The position numbers and the translations under genes are program-made. The notes below the pieces were generated by a model. The model was not told the DNA's origin. It did not search any database and saw only the letters and a list, made by a program, of their open reading frames with translations. DNA of 64,000 nucleotides from Carnegiea gigantea (taxonomy: Eukaryota; Streptophyta; Magnoliopsida; Caryophyllales; Cactaceae): NCBI GenBank assembly GCA_029747015.1, contig JAKOGI010001558.1, positions 152,305 to 216,304 on the forward strand. Direction: 5' to 3'. The number at the start of each line of letters is the position of its first letter. Position 1 is the stretch's first letter. Positions 49,705-61,149 of the stretch are shown one piece after another.

Positions 49705-49976
49705 TGATACAGGCTAAAGATAGCATCAGAGATATTATTGCCATTTTTGTTATTTTTTTTTTATGTTGTAACCGAAAATTAAGTGTGAGCTGGTAAGTTG
49801 GTTATGTTGGCGGAAAAAGTGGAACATGCCCCGGCCATATCACATGTACCCTGGGCATCGAAATGATCATGATGAGAATTTCCAGAATTCCTGTTATCTC
49901 TTTCTTCTCTCTCTCCCTCTCTCTACTCTATTGTTTCCCTCCATTGCTGGTTGAAGCGATTTATCGAGGTCCCTGA
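49705..49976 (+). repeat. Inverted, truncated LTR of the Reina-like element
   Basis: 272 bp starting TGATACAGG and ending ...GAGGTCCCTGA. It matches the reverse complement of the LTR at 52561-52868 with roughly 20 differences, but points the opposite way to what an intact element needs. It lacks the last ~36 bp of the LTR and joins integrase sequence directly at 49976/49977. Confidence 0.85.
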
Positions 49977-50422
49977 GGTGTCATATTTGCAAGCTTGGCA
50001 TATAGTGCATAGCCTAAGGAACTGGTGAACTTCTTTGTTCATTCCTTTCCAATAGAACAATTGTTTTAATCGCTTCAGTGTAACGTCCCTATCGGAATGG
50101 CCCCCTGTAGGAGAGGTGTGCATCCATTGTAGTAATTTAAGCCTCAAGTTGGGGTCTTTACCCACCACTAATTTTCCATTCCTCCGCAACTGCCCATTGT
50201 ATAATTGATATTTAGAAAAGCAGTAGGGGTCTGCTGCTTCTGTTGGATTATGAGCTGCAACGTGGGGTCAGTCTGCCAAGTCTTCTCAATGAGAGACAGT
50301 AAATAAGATTGGATTGTAGAGAGGGCCAAAAGCAAAATTTTAGAAACTGAGACTCGAGATAAAGCATCCGCTACTACGTTGTCTGCCCCTTGTTTGTAGC
50401 GAATCTCACAATCAAACCCCAT
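49977..50422 (-). pseudogene. RNase H end and integrase zinc domain, broken
   Basis: Minus strand. 50168-50422 has GFDCEIRYKQGADNVVADAL, the C-terminal end of RNase H, and the linker. After a frameshift, 49977-50189 has the integrase zinc-binding domain (HTSPTGGH ... CTICQAC with both His and both Cys present). The domain ends five codons later at the inverted LTR. The whole DDE catalytic core is absent. Confidence 0.85.
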
Positions 50423-50460
50423 TAATTTGGAGAGCTAAAACTGTTTTAATCACATCTTCC

Positions 50461-50754
50461 TCATGGACCCTGACCTGATGATACCCTGACCTGATGATAC
50501 CCTGACCTGAGATCTAGTTTGGTGTAAATGGCAGACCCAGCAAGCTCATCAATCAGCTCCTCTATAATGGGGATAGGGAATTTGTCCTTTATGGTATGCT
50601 TGTTTAACTCCCTGTAATCGACACATAGCCTCCAGGAGCCATCCTTCTTACCTACCAATACCACCGGAGAGGCAAAAGGACTAGAGCTGAATTGAATCAC
50701 TCCCTTGTCCAACATTTCTTGCATGATCTGTTCAATAATATCCTTGTGCTTCAA
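50461..50754 (-). pseudogene. Reverse transcriptase N-terminal half
   Basis: Encodes IEQIMQEMLDKGVIQFSSSP, GKKDGSWRLCVDYRELN and LDLRSGYHQVRV (catalytic motif A aspartate present). The fingers and first palm strand are clear for a gypsy enzyme. The motif carrying YVDD, the thumb and most of RNase H are missing, through an internal deletion of roughly 1 kb at about 50420-50460. Confidence 0.85.
50465..50512. repeat. 16-bp tandem repeat at a deletion junction
   Basis: The unit CCCTGACCTGATGATA is repeated about 2.7 times. It lies where the reverse transcriptase reading (GYHQVRV) should continue; downstream pol is deleted. Confidence 0.85.
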
Positions 50755-50864
50755 AGGGTACCGATGTGTTCGGATGTTGATGGGTGATGTCCCTTCCTTT
50801 AAGGGTATTCTATGATCAAAATAACCCTTAGAGGGGGTAACACTTGGGGTTTTTAGAAGATATC

Positions 50865-51449
50865 CTAGTATTGATCAAGCAAGGTTTGTAGCTCAGTGGG
50901 TATTGGTGCAGTTGGGGTATTGTCCATCGTTACCATAGTGTCACAACAAGTAGGTGTGCTCGTGGCTAGATGCAGCTCGCAGAGGTGCGCTGCGTTCATA
51001 AAGACTTTAGGTAGTTGCTCCTTCGTTATCATGTAAACCTTCTTAGGCTTCAAGCCCCTCAAGATATAGTTTCGGCCCCCAAGGTGGAATTCCACTTTCA
51101 AATTCTTGAAATTCCACTTAATGGTTCCTAACGTAGCTAACCATTGAATGCCAAGGACTAGATCACAACCCCCCAAAGGAATCAGTAGGACATCTGACAC
51201 AAAGTCTGTTCCATGCATTTGCCAAGTGAAGTTTCTGCATATGTGCTAGCACTGTAGCTGATTACCATCAGCTATGGAAACTGCCTGCAGGGATATGGAC
51301 TCCATTTTACACCCCAGTTTTATTGCTAGATTGACATCCAAAAAATTGTGGGTGCTCCTCGAGTTGATGAGGATATGGATTGTCTTTTTTCCGACATGTC
51401 CATTTATCCTCATGGTGTGAAAGCCTGAAACTCCATTCATAGCATTCAT
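50865..51449 (-). pseudogene. Aspartic protease of the Reina-like element, inactive
   Basis: Reads GHVGKKTIHILINSRSTHNF with the flap and second half (VLLIPLGGCDLVLGIQWLAT, 50865-51218). In active relatives the triad is D-S-G-S/T; here it is N-S-R-S, so the catalytic aspartate and the glycine are lost, both by G-to-A-type changes. A stop also separates the halves at about 51246. Confidence 0.85.
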
Positions 51450-51509
51450 TATGATTCCATTTCCCCTGAATCAAAGTCTATTTCCCCAAAGAATTCATGT
51501 GTATCCTCA

Positions 51510-52494
51510 TTGTGTTGCTCGTCTTCTCCTGGCACTTCAACAAGGAAGAGTTGGGTAGTTTTACTCCCACACTTATGTCCTTTGTCAAAGGGTTGATAAC
51601 AGTAATAACACAAGCCCTTGGCCATCTTTCAACCCTCACAGTAGCAGGGATAAACCTAGTAGGCTTTTACCAATTGGAAGAGGTATTCATTCCCTTAAGA
51701 TTAGTTCTAGGAGGCATGTTGGCCTTGTTAACCAAATTTGGTGTGGGTAACAAGGGTTTAGAATTGTACATGCCACTTGGTTTGGGTCCTCTGTCGGGAG
51801 GGGTTTTAAGAGCATGGATAGTATCCTCCTGCAACCTAGTAATCTCCATGGCCGCATATAAGTTTTGACGCTTAAATGCCCTTACAAATGATTTAATTGC
51901 AGGCTTCAAACCTCCAATAAAGCTTTCCAGAAAATAAGACTCAGGCATTGCTGGGTTTCTTACCAATAAAAAGGCCTTGAGTTCTTCAGATCTGGTCAAG
52001 TACTCCTCCAGGGTTCCCGTGTGCTGTAGTCGATTGAAATCTTCGACTACCTTGCTGCCCAGATCATCCCTGAATTTAGAACAAACATCCACAATGAACT
52101 CCTCCCATATGATGTTCCTTCTTCCCATCGCATAGCTACTAAACCATGTCTCAGCTAGCCCCTTAAGGTGCAAAGCTGCTAAATCCACCTTCTGCTCATC
52201 ATTAATTCGGCATAGAGAGAAATAACGAGTGCATTTCTTGACCCATCCCTTGGGGTCTGTTCCATCGAAGGTGGGGAACTCAATTTTAGGGTTGAAATGC
52301 AGATTGTTTCTCACTCCAATTTCATGGCCCTATCCACTGTTTTGTTGAATTTTCTCATCCTGGATTCGTAATTGGCTTAACAATTGAGTCATCAGTTGCT
52401 GCTGCTGAACCTCTATTCTCTGATTCTGTTCAGCGATTTGTTGTTGAATCCATTTCCGTTGTTCTTCCATAAGAGCTTTCACTGCTTCTTCCAT
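51510..52494 (-). pseudogene. gag of the Reina-like chromovirus element
   Basis: Starts at ATG complement of 52492-52494 with a Q/E-rich coiled coil (MEEAVKALMEEQRKWIQQQI). An in-frame TAG is at 52327-52329. The capsid follows: FPTFDGTDPKGWVKKCTRYF, LAALHLKGLAETWFSSYAMG, FRDDLGSKVVEDFNRLQHTG. After a frameshift comes the knuckle CYYCYQPFDKGHKC (about 51600). Capsid sequence, very short LTR and methionine-tRNA primer site suggest a Reina-type chromovirus; the lineage is inferred. Confidence 0.8.
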
Positions 52495-52547
52495 CGCCGC
52501 CTTTTGTCGAGTTTGAGCCAGTTTGCTTGAAATCCAGTAACCGATAT

Positions 52548-52559
52548 GCTCTGATACCA
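52548..52559 (-). promoter_or_regulatory. Primer-binding site (initiator Met tRNA)
   Basis: Minus strand reads TGGTATCAGAGC, a perfect 12-base match to the usual initiator methionine tRNA site, one base inside the LTR end at 52561. Confidence 0.92.
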
Positions 52560-52560
52560 C

Positions 52561-52868
52561 TGATAACGATTCAGGAAAGTCGCCCGATTCTGGGTTCAGG
52601 GACCTCGATAAATCGCTTCAACCAGCAATGGAGGGAAACAATAGAGTAGAGAGAGGAAGAGAGAGAAGAAAAAGATAAGAGGAATTCTAGAAATTCTCAT
52701 CATGATCATTTCGATGCCCAGGGTACATGTGATATGTCTGGGGCATATTCCACTTTTCCCACCAACATAACCAACTTGCCAGCTCACACTTAATGTTCGG
52801 TTACAACATAAAAGGAAAAATAACAAAAATGGCAATCATCTCTCTGATACTATGTTTAACCTGTATCA
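52561..52868 (-). repeat. 5' LTR of the Reina-like element, complete
   Basis: 308 bp on the minus strand, from TGATACAGG to CGTTATCA; TGATA/TATCA are matched inverted ends. The primer-binding site follows it. Flanking bases TCATC do not match AAGCA next to the inverted copy at 49700-49704, so the two outer junctions did not arise in one simple insertion. Confidence 0.88.
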
Positions 52869-54935
52869 TCATCTACTTTCCGAGGCAAACCCTTTGCTTC
52901 CCCACTCTCTCTCTGTCTCCTCACACATTTTCCTCTTCAACCTCAGCCCAAAGATCCACCGCCGATGCACTTGAAGCGGCATTTTGATTTGTCGATGCAT
53001 TCATACCTTCCCCTATTTGAAGATTATTTTCGGATCAAATTGCGGTGAGTATCTTTTTCCCCCCTGGTTTCTTCTTGTCTTCTCCTTTCTCATGGTTCTT
53101 ATCTCCATTTTGGTTTTTTCTATCTTTTGCCATTATTATAATGTGAAGAGCATCCCTTTGCGACCCAAATGGTCTAAGAGTTAGGGTTTCAGTGGTGGCA
53201 ACTATGAGAGGAACAGGAAGAAGGATTCACGAGGAGTGAGAAACTGTAGCCAAGCTAGGGTGTCAACGTGAGTAATTCATGGAAACCCTAATTTAATTTT
53301 TAAAATTTTTGTTTATTTATGTTGCTCATTTCTTATAATTTGTTCTTATTCCTAGTTTTGTTCTAATTCTTTTTCTTCCTCCTTCACTGATTTCTTCTTC
53401 TTCAAGGACAATTCTTTCTTTATTCGCTTGAGAATGATTTCAGTTTCTGTCATTTTTGCTAAGCCTTTTGATTGCCTTTGAATTGGATTTGGTGTTATTA
53501 GTGAAATTGCCTTCATTTCCTCAAGAACATGATTTTGGAGAGAACTAAGCATCGTTTGTATGTTGTTTAGTTAAATTCCTGAGGGCTTGGTTTTTATAGT
53601 GTTATTATGATTTCATAAACAAAACTCTTTTTTGACTATTATGTGATGTTTGAGTATCATATGATGATATTCCAACCTGTATTCTTGTTTTGTTGTGGCT
53701 AATGTGCATTGTTGCTGAAAGATTTGTCAACATTTTAAGGCAGAGTAAGCATGAAAGATGCTTGTTTTTTTCTCGTCTTTTCCTTATTTAGAGCAATTTG
53801 TTTGAAATTCTGTTTATGTTGGTCTGAGATGGTGTTGATGCCCCACCTGGAATGATATGATGTGGCGTTATGATATCATTCATTTAGGTGGAATGCTGTC
53901 CTGTGATGAACAAATTATTTCAACTTAATTTTGGGTAAGAAATGGTTAAGATGATGAGTATTAAAGAATGGGTTGATTGATTCAAGTAGAAATTTATGTG
54001 TGTATTTGATTTCGATCTAAATGAGATGATTATAAGAGAAAAGTGATTAGTAGAGAAAGTTATACTGCCATTGTTGAAGTTTCATGGTTATTGGGTGAAC
54101 CTATAGATAGAGCTTGCTATGATATGAGGTTCAGCAAACAATATTACATTTTTAATGCTCCTATGTCTAGAAACATTAGAAACATTAGAAAGTGTGTTGC
54201 GTTTTAGATGACAGGCTTGTGAAAAAAGAATGTTTGGACATGCATATAGTAGATGGTACATGTTACCTTCATGGGCTTTGTTGTGTGATGAATGTCCCTT
54301 TTATTGTCTTTGTAGAACACAAGGGCTGACTCCTTTTGACATCCGAAAGTTGTTGGTGGCCAAGGTAAAGAGGTGTCTTGAGGATGTTTTGGGTCACAAG
54401 TAGGCAATCCTTTTTTGTCATTTCTATGGTGGTGTGTGCTAGATTGATCAAGAAAAGAGCAGACACTCAAATGTTCCAGGACGTTGGCCCATGAAGTCAG
54501 CAAATTTATCCCTAATTTGCTGAAGAAATTGAAGAGCAATGTCGAGGCATGTATTTGCAAATTGTAAACTTCATGGCTACCTTGGTTTGGCAGCTAGCAA
54601 ATTCCAAGGAGTCACAAGGATCTCTCGTGTTGAAATAGAATGATAACATTGTTTGTGTTATAGTTTTTGAGCTTAACCTGGGAGACTTTGAGCTACTTTG
54701 TTTTGCTATTCGTTGCTATGAATATTATCAGGTTGGACCTTTGGTTTTGAGCTCGGAATTTATGTGTGAGTTGTTTCAATTTGTGATCCTCAATGATATC
54801 ACCATTGGATCATGTCTTTAGACATAAGGTATTTCACTGAATTTGTTAGATTGAGTAAATAGATATGTACAGGAAAGACAAAAAAAATATTTAGAAAATT
54901 AAATAAAATTAGTGATCGGACATAAATCCGTTGCT
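52869..54935. other. No gene recognised
   Basis: The first 400 bp (to about 53270) has CT-rich leader-like text, GGTGAGTATC and CAACGTGAGTAA donor-like sites and AGGGTTTCAG, as if it were the 5' part of a non-coding or lost gene. From 54180 to 54600 several broken frames (for example LTPFDIRKLLVAKVKRCLED) hint at an old coding sequence that I cannot assign. Confidence 0.4.
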
Positions 54936-54943
54936 AAATCTCA

Positions 54944-55012
54944 AGCGGCAGAGCATGTGTCTTTACACAAAACGATGTGGGTTTGTATCCCACATAGCGT
55001 ATAAATGATTTA
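54944..55012 (+). other. tRNA-like segment, possible SINE head
   Basis: TCAAGCGGCAGAGCATG resembles a tRNA A-box region and GTGGGTTTGTATCCCAC a T-arm (5-bp stem with 7-base loop, B-box GGTTTGTATCC). No acceptor stem or proper anticodon stem pairs, so it is not a working tRNA. Confidence 0.3.
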
Positions 55013-55399
55013 TGTTTACTGCCTTAGTTTTAGGGTGTAGGGTTTAACTTTATGTTTCTCAATTACCCTAATGCTATAATTTATTGTTAATTGTTTTGAT
55101 TGTTGCATGTATGATAATTTTTATCGAATACCTGAAAATCGACTTGGGTTAATCCAGGAAGTTCTGCATTCATGTATTTTAAGATTAACATATAGAGTAC
55201 TATATGTGTCATGAGTTACGTTCATCATTCAAACAAATTTAACAATTCCTAATAAAAAGCCATCAATTTTCACTAGATGCCACTAATATGTCTATAACCA
55301 AAACAATATTGATATGTTAACCTGATAAATGAGGTTGCTTTGCCTGGGAATACCGCTTGTAAAGAGAAGGGTAACTATGTATATAGAGAGAGAGAGAGA

Positions 55400-56260
55400 C
55401 TTAGGCTAACTGAATATTAAATGTTGCAGCTTTTGTAGTTTAAGGTTTGTGATCTAAGATATGTTTAAATTTTGTCTCATTACTCTAATGCTATAGTTTA
55501 CATTTGAATGGTGAATTCTATTCACAAAATGTATAAAGTTTTATGATAAATCCTAGGCATTAAATACTAGGCTCCAAACAATCAAAAGTTGAACTTAGAC
55601 ATGAAATATCGATTAAGCTTTAGACTTTAGGGCTCATAGTTATGGATTAAGTCTTAAGGTTCAACTATCAAGGTCAGAGTTTAGCATTCAACTTTTGTGG
55701 TTTAGGGTTTGGGATCTTACGTCAAACTCTAAACCACAAAAAAGTCAAAACCTACATGTATTTGATAATCCCAAAGCCGAAAATGCTAACAATCCTTATA
55801 CTTGAACCATAAACCATAAGCCTATAACTATGAACCTTCTAAACTTTTAACTTTGATCGTTAAATCCTAATTTAAAACCTGAACACTTATCCAATGTTCG
55901 TGGTTTAACATGTACATCCTGATTTGGGGTTCAAGTATTAAGGTTTAGGGGTTAAGGTTAAGCCTTTTTTCTTTAGGGTTTTAAGTTCAGTGGTCTAGGT
56001 TAGAAGGTTTCGTAGTCCTTAACCCTCAACCTTAACCTTCAATATTATAGGTTAAGGGTTTCGGATTTTAAGGTTGAAGAGTCTATATATCAGTGTTGAA
56101 CAAAAAAGCATTTTGGTGGGGGAGTATACATGACGCTTATTATTAAAAATATTGTTTTCTTATGGCTTACAGTCTAAGTACTTAGGATTGGTGCTTATAA
56201 TTAACAATAAGTCTAAGTAGTGTGATTTAGAGTTCAACTTTATGGCTTAGGATTTGGGTT
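55400..56260. repeat. Degenerate TTTAGGG/GGTTTAAGG-rich region
   Basis: Dense in GGTTTAGGG, TTAAGGTT, ACCCTAAAC and CATAAACC variants on both strands, recalling decayed interstitial telomere-like repeats. It begins after a (GA)n run near 55385-55398. No coding. Confidence 0.45.
55693..55742. other. Near-perfect hairpin
   Basis: Arms 55693-55711 (TTTTGTGGTTTAGGGTTTG) and 55723-55741 are inverted repeats with a single mismatch, around an 11-base loop. Confidence 0.85.
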
Positions 56261-56858
56261 ATATTAAAAATATTGTTTTTGTTATGGGACATGTGATTAA
56301 GGTCTTATGAAAATCAATAACTGTTAAAGAAGTATTGATTTTATTTGAATGCTTTACATTACTTGTTATACATACGACAGTTTATATATGTTAGCCTTGA
56401 GACATATGTAGAAATACCCGGATGAACACAACTAAATTTTCGGATAAATATATTGTTAACTGAAAATATATCTAGAATTACCTGGCTTAACTTAGGTATA
56501 TTTCAAAGTTACAATAATGTATTGCCATATACGCCATATTGAGAAAATAATATTAAATAGGCTTCACGTATGCCGTTGACTGCCTCCACAAATGTTTCAA
56601 ATAATATAATAATATATGCTTCGCTTGAATGTTAGGCTTTGACACCAAATTATAAGTTTTGTTTAATATTCATGAGTCTGAAATATAAGTTTTGTTTCAA
56701 ATAGCAGTCTGCATATATTAGCCTCGAAATATAGGTAGAACTGTCCTGGTAGAATGAGTACATTTTCAAGCATACGTACATGCTAACCTGAAAATATATG
56801 TACAACAGCCTAGATTAACTTAGGTATATTATAGGGATATGATAATAGATTATCATAT
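56261..56858. other. Non-coding AT-rich DNA
   Basis: Contains a duplicated phrase (TATATGTTAGCCTTGAGACATA near 56383 and CATATATTAGCCTCGAAATATA near 56712). No gene. Confidence 0.5.
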
Positions 56859-57517
56859 TGTAGGCACTAAAAATTTATTCATGCCGAACCAAAATTAAAT
56901 TAAATTAGTTAATTGAGCCAACCCTTTTAATTAATTTAATCAAGTCCAAAGATCTACAAGTCAAGCCCAAATGACTCACAAATCAAGCCCAAAGATGAAG
57001 CCCAGATGACTCCCAAGTCCAGGCTCAGTCAAATTCGAGTCAAAGCCCAAACTGAGGCTCAAGACGACTACTAAGTTAAATCACTACCTAAAGTCCGAAC
57101 GAAGTCATGGCGTAGTCAAAGTCAAAGTCAAAGGTCAAAGTCAACGACCTACATCGACTCACAAGTCAAACGTCAAAAGCGACTCTCAAGTCAACGTTCG
57201 GTCAAAGTTCGAGGCGACTTCCAAGTCGATACTCAGTACAAGGCCGGGAGACTCCCAAGTCAAAGTTAAAGTTAAACAAATAAAAGTCAAAGTAGTATAG
57301 GGTAAAGCCTGATTGAAAGGCCCAAAACCCAAGTCAAGGCCCATCTTGACTTTCAAAGGGGAGGCTTTTCTATAAATAGCCCCCTACCCCTATGATTCAA
57401 GGGTTGGAAAATCCATCCTTGAAAGAGAGACAATCAGAGGATTGTATTCATAGAGATTATACCCAATTCAAATCAATTAAATCTATAAAAATTCAATCTT
57501 TGTAATTTGTAATTACA
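56859..57517 (+). repeat. 5' LTR of Tat/Ogre-like element 2 (intact)
   Basis: 659 bp, TGTAGGCACTAAAAA ... GTAATTACA. It is rich in AAGTCAA/AGTCAAAG phrases, has TATAAATAG at about 57373, and is followed by TTTGGCACGTTTGGTGGGAC at the primer-site position. This intact copy is the reference that reveals the split LTR at 23471-33404. No matching 3' LTR is present before the window ends. Confidence 0.8.
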
Positions 57518-57831
57518 AATTTGGCACGTTTGGTGGGACATCTCTACCTCTCATATCTTTCTCTTAAAGATCAAGACTTTCAAGTCACAAGAACATCATC
57601 TTCAACGAAGACATGGCCACAAAGAACATTGCCGCGCAAGCTTCGAAGAAGAAGAACACGAGATCTTTCTCTCTTAGATCCTGTGAAGCGAGCGTCACTT
57701 CTAATAAGCAAGCTCATACAATGAAGACCAGGAGCATAGCAAAAACTGCTCCGTCGACCACTGTTAGGCAGACTGTGTCACCCACATCCAAATTCTAAGA
57801 CTTAAAGACGCAACACAAGGCGTCGTCCTAG

Positions 57832-58860
57832 ATGGATGAAATTCAAAAACTTAGCCATCAACCTTCAGTTTGCGAGGTTGAAGACTACTATAGTAGTGAC
57901 TCATCTTCGCCTTCACCAAAGGGGGCGCGCATGTCAGAGATTGAAGCTGAATCTTCTGACACTGTCATCATGCCAGTCATGATGACAGGAGCTGCTAATC
58001 TTAAAGAACAGCTGGTAAGTATGAAGGCTACCTTAGATAGACTTTCTAAAGAGAGTGCAGAGAAGGATGCCCAAATCAAGCGCCAGAACGACCAGATTGC
58101 TGAAGTGACAAAGAGGCTGGAAAAGAAGTTCTCTAAAGCTTCTAACAAGGGTTCGGGCACTGAAGACTCTGACAAAGAGTCGCATCACAACGAGGAATCT
58201 GACAATGACCACAAAGTTGAGAAGGACTGCTCCTTAGGCTCAATGTCGGTTGAGCAGATTCAGAGCTTGATAGCAAACGCAGTCAAGGCTCAGCTTGGAG
58301 GAGGGTCTCACAAGACCCACTTGTACACAAAGCCCTATACAAAGAGGATTGACGCGCTGCGCATGTCCTATGGCTATTAGCCTCCCAAGTTCAACCAGTT
58401 CGATGGCAAGGGCAACCCAAAACAACATATCGCACACTTCATTGAGACGTGCAATAATGCTGGCACAGAGGGAGGCCGACTGGTAAAGCAGTTTGTCTGT
58501 ATCCTAAAAGGGATTGCTTTTGACTGGTATACCGACTTAGAACCTGAGTCCATTGACAGCATGAAACAAATAGAGTAAGAGTTCCTCAACAGGTTCTAAA
58601 GCACTCAGCATATTGTTAGCATGACTGAGTTGGCAAACACAAAATAATGGAAGGACGAGCCAGTTCTTGACTACATCAACCGCTGGCATGCACATAGCCT
58701 CGAGTGCAAGGATCGGTTGTCTGAAGCGTCCGCCGCTGAAATGTGCACCCAAGCCATGCACTGGGACTTGCTGTACATCCTACAAATGAGCAAACTTAGG
58801 ACTTTTCAAGAACTGGTGACCAAGGCACATGACATGGAGGTGACGATACTAGTCGTCGCG
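57832..58860 (+). pseudogene. gag N-terminal and capsid region, Tat/Ogre-like element 2
   Basis: Open from 57832 to a TAG at 58378-58380. It has an acidic N-terminus, a coiled coil (LKEQLVSMKATLDRLSKESA) and GGGSHKTHLYTKPYTKRID. The same frame continues PPKFNQFDGKGNPKQHIAHF, KGIAFDWYTDLEPESIDSM, WKDEPVLDYINRWHAHSLEC to THDMEVTI-like text. In all, about four in-frame stops and a late shift. This is the gag of a Ty3/gypsy non-chromovirus family widespread in flowering plants. Confidence 0.8.
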
Positions 58861-59030
58861 CCTGCTCTTTCTATTCTATTGAATCAAAGAGGGACAAGGT
58901 TGAATTCGAGAAGAATGTTAATTTTTCTAAGGGCACGACCAAAGAAGCGATGTCCACCTCTAAAAGTCAGCTAATTCGCATTATGTAAAAACCAAAACTA
59001 GGGGGCAAGAAGAGTTCGTCGTTCAAAGTT

Positions 59031-60533
59031 GTGACAAATAAGCGTCCTACACTAAAAGAACTTCAAGAAAAGAAGTATCCATTTCCTGACTCAGATTTAT
59101 CAGGCATGCTAGATGACTTACTCGAAAAGGGTGTCATCGCATTGCCCGAATCAAAGCGCCCAGAAGAAGTTAGAAGGACCGCCGACCCTAAATACTGTCG
59201 GTACCATAGAATCGTTAGTCATCCTCTCGAAAAGTGCGTTTCACTCAAGGAGCGCATCATGCGATTAGCTGAGGAAGGAAGAATCATTTTAGATTTGGAT
59301 GAAACAGTAGAAGTTGGCCACGTCACAGTGCAAGAGGCTGATGAGTCAGATTCTGAAATGGATCATGCTGAAGTACTAGAGGGCTCAGGAGAATGCTTGA
59401 CAAAAAACTTCTTTGATAGTGTGGCTGTCTACACAACTTCATGTTTCGAAATTGACGATGATGAAACAAATGAAGAGCTGAATGTCCCTCCTGAAGAAAG
59501 TGGTGATGGCAACATCCTGCCACAACAACAACGGAAAGAAAAGAATGAGAGGACAATTTCAGTCTCGTCCGTCAAGCAAGCAAATGTCGCGGCAAATTCA
59601 GCGGTGCCAGTCTTTAAATGCACAAATCTTAAAAGTCCAACCAAGGTTGAACGCAAGTTCAATGAAGCAAGCTGGTGCATTCTGAAAGAAAAGGGTGTAC
59701 TTCCAATTCATAGGACGAACCCAAGCAAATTAACCAAGATTTCTCTCCCTGGTTTTGTCGCCTCTTCTAAAAGCTCGCTTCAAGAAGAAAGTGAGATGTC
59801 AAATATGCGCATCAGCGATGGGTGTGATCCTAATGCACACAAGTTAATGAAGAGGTCCAGTCATGACTTCAGCCAACCAACATCTTTGGGGCATGTGATC
59901 CAAGCTAAGCCCTGTAGACTTGACAGCATGCAAAGGGTCATACAAAGTCAAGAGGGCAACGCCGCAACGCCTAAAGTTGGTCTTAGCTATGTACCGCCCT
60001 AGTCTGTGAGGATTTCAGGACGACGTAAGGAAAAGCAAGCCCTCGCGCAATATATCACAGCTGAAGAGGTTGACGATAATGAGGGTGAAAATGCCAAAAC
60101 CCACCCCAAAACGACGTTGTTCGACAGGTTGCAGCCGTCAATGTCGCGCCAATGCCCTTCTATGTTTAGAAGGATTGGAAAGGGTAAAATCCCGAAGCCC
60201 TCTGTTTTTCATAGGTTGAAGAAGGATGAGCAACCTAAACCCTCGGTCTTCGTCAGAATCAAGATAGGCGAGACGTCATCAAGCGCACCGCCCTTACAAA
60301 AAAGGGATTCGATGTTCAGCCGTCTCGGTAAAACAAATGAAGTCCAAAGTTCAATTCCTTCACGCATGAAGCGTGTTTTCACTTTAGATGTAAAGGTGGA
60401 TGACTCGCTGAAAGTAAAGAGGCGCGTTCTAATTCTCACTCGCCAAGTGGCTAAGGCCAGTTCAAAAGAAAGAACTAAGGAGCAAGCTTTTTCTAACCGC
60501 GATGCGAGCCAAGAGGTCGACACCCTCCATTGA
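59031..60533 (+). pseudogene. gag C-terminal and spacer region, Tat/Ogre-like element 2
   Basis: 59031-60002 encodes PTLKELQEKKYPFPDSDLSG, the His/Cys motif CRYHRIVSHPLEKC, and an acidic DDDETNEE stretch. It then passes straight to DPNAHKLMKRSSHDF and VGLSYVPP, sequence that in fuller relatives lies after the protease, so protease is deleted. After a TAG (60001-60003) the same frame runs on in 60006-60533: VRISGRRKEK, repeated SVFxRL boxes (MFRRIGKGKIPKPSVFHRLK) and IPSRMKRVFTLDVKVDDSLK. Reverse transcriptase should follow but is absent. Confidence 0.75.
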
Positions 60534-60567
60534 GGAAATGCTGGATTAGCTCCTGGGTAAAAGCCTA

Positions 60568-60895
60568 AACTGTTCACCATCACATAAAAAAGGGGCTTGA
60601 TCTGCTCCCGAGAGTTTAAACTGTTTGCACATTCAAAAAGAAGACTTCCGAATAAGAGGCTAAACTGTTCGCACATTCAAAAAAGAAGGCTCCCGAACAA
60701 GAGGCTAAACTGTTCGTACATTTAAAAAAGAAGGCTCCCGAACAAGAGGCTAAACTGTTCGCACATTCAAAAAAAAGACTCCCGAACAAGTGGCTAAGCT
60801 GTTCGCACATTCAAAAAAGAAGACTCCCAAACAAGAGTCTAAACTGTTCACATACATTAAGAAAATGCTAACTCCTGAGCAAAAATATATACTGT
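60568..60895. repeat. Tandem array, 44-45-bp unit, about 6 copies
   Basis: Each unit carries AAACTGTTCGCACATTC, an A-run and AAGGCTCCCGAACAAGAG. AAACTGTT starts fall at 60618, 60662, 60707, 60752, 60796 (AAGCTGTT) and 60841. It follows directly on the element's coding remnant. Confidence 0.92.
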
Positions 60896-61149
60896 TCACT
60901 CAAACCCCCCCCAAAAAAAACTTTGTACTAATCCTGCCCCGCAAGAGTATAACTGTGAATGGCAAAACAAATGAAAAAAGGATGCTCAGTTGAACTACGT
61001 AACAACTTGATCTTATTGGAAACTGCAAGTACCCATAAGTACATAGCCAGTTTCAGCAAGTCACCAAGTGCAGTCAAATACATCACACCCAAAAAAATGA
61101 GGGCATGAAAAAGGAGAGATTAAAGACATCACCTTTCTGCCGCCTAGCC

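Noticed and set aside
49705..52868. Single simple insertion with inverted LTRs
   Set aside because: The 5 bases flanking the two outer ends (AAGCA and TCATC) do not match, so more than one event is needed.
54944..55012. Functional tRNA gene
   Set aside because: Only A-box and T-arm resemble a tRNA; acceptor and anticodon stems do not pair.
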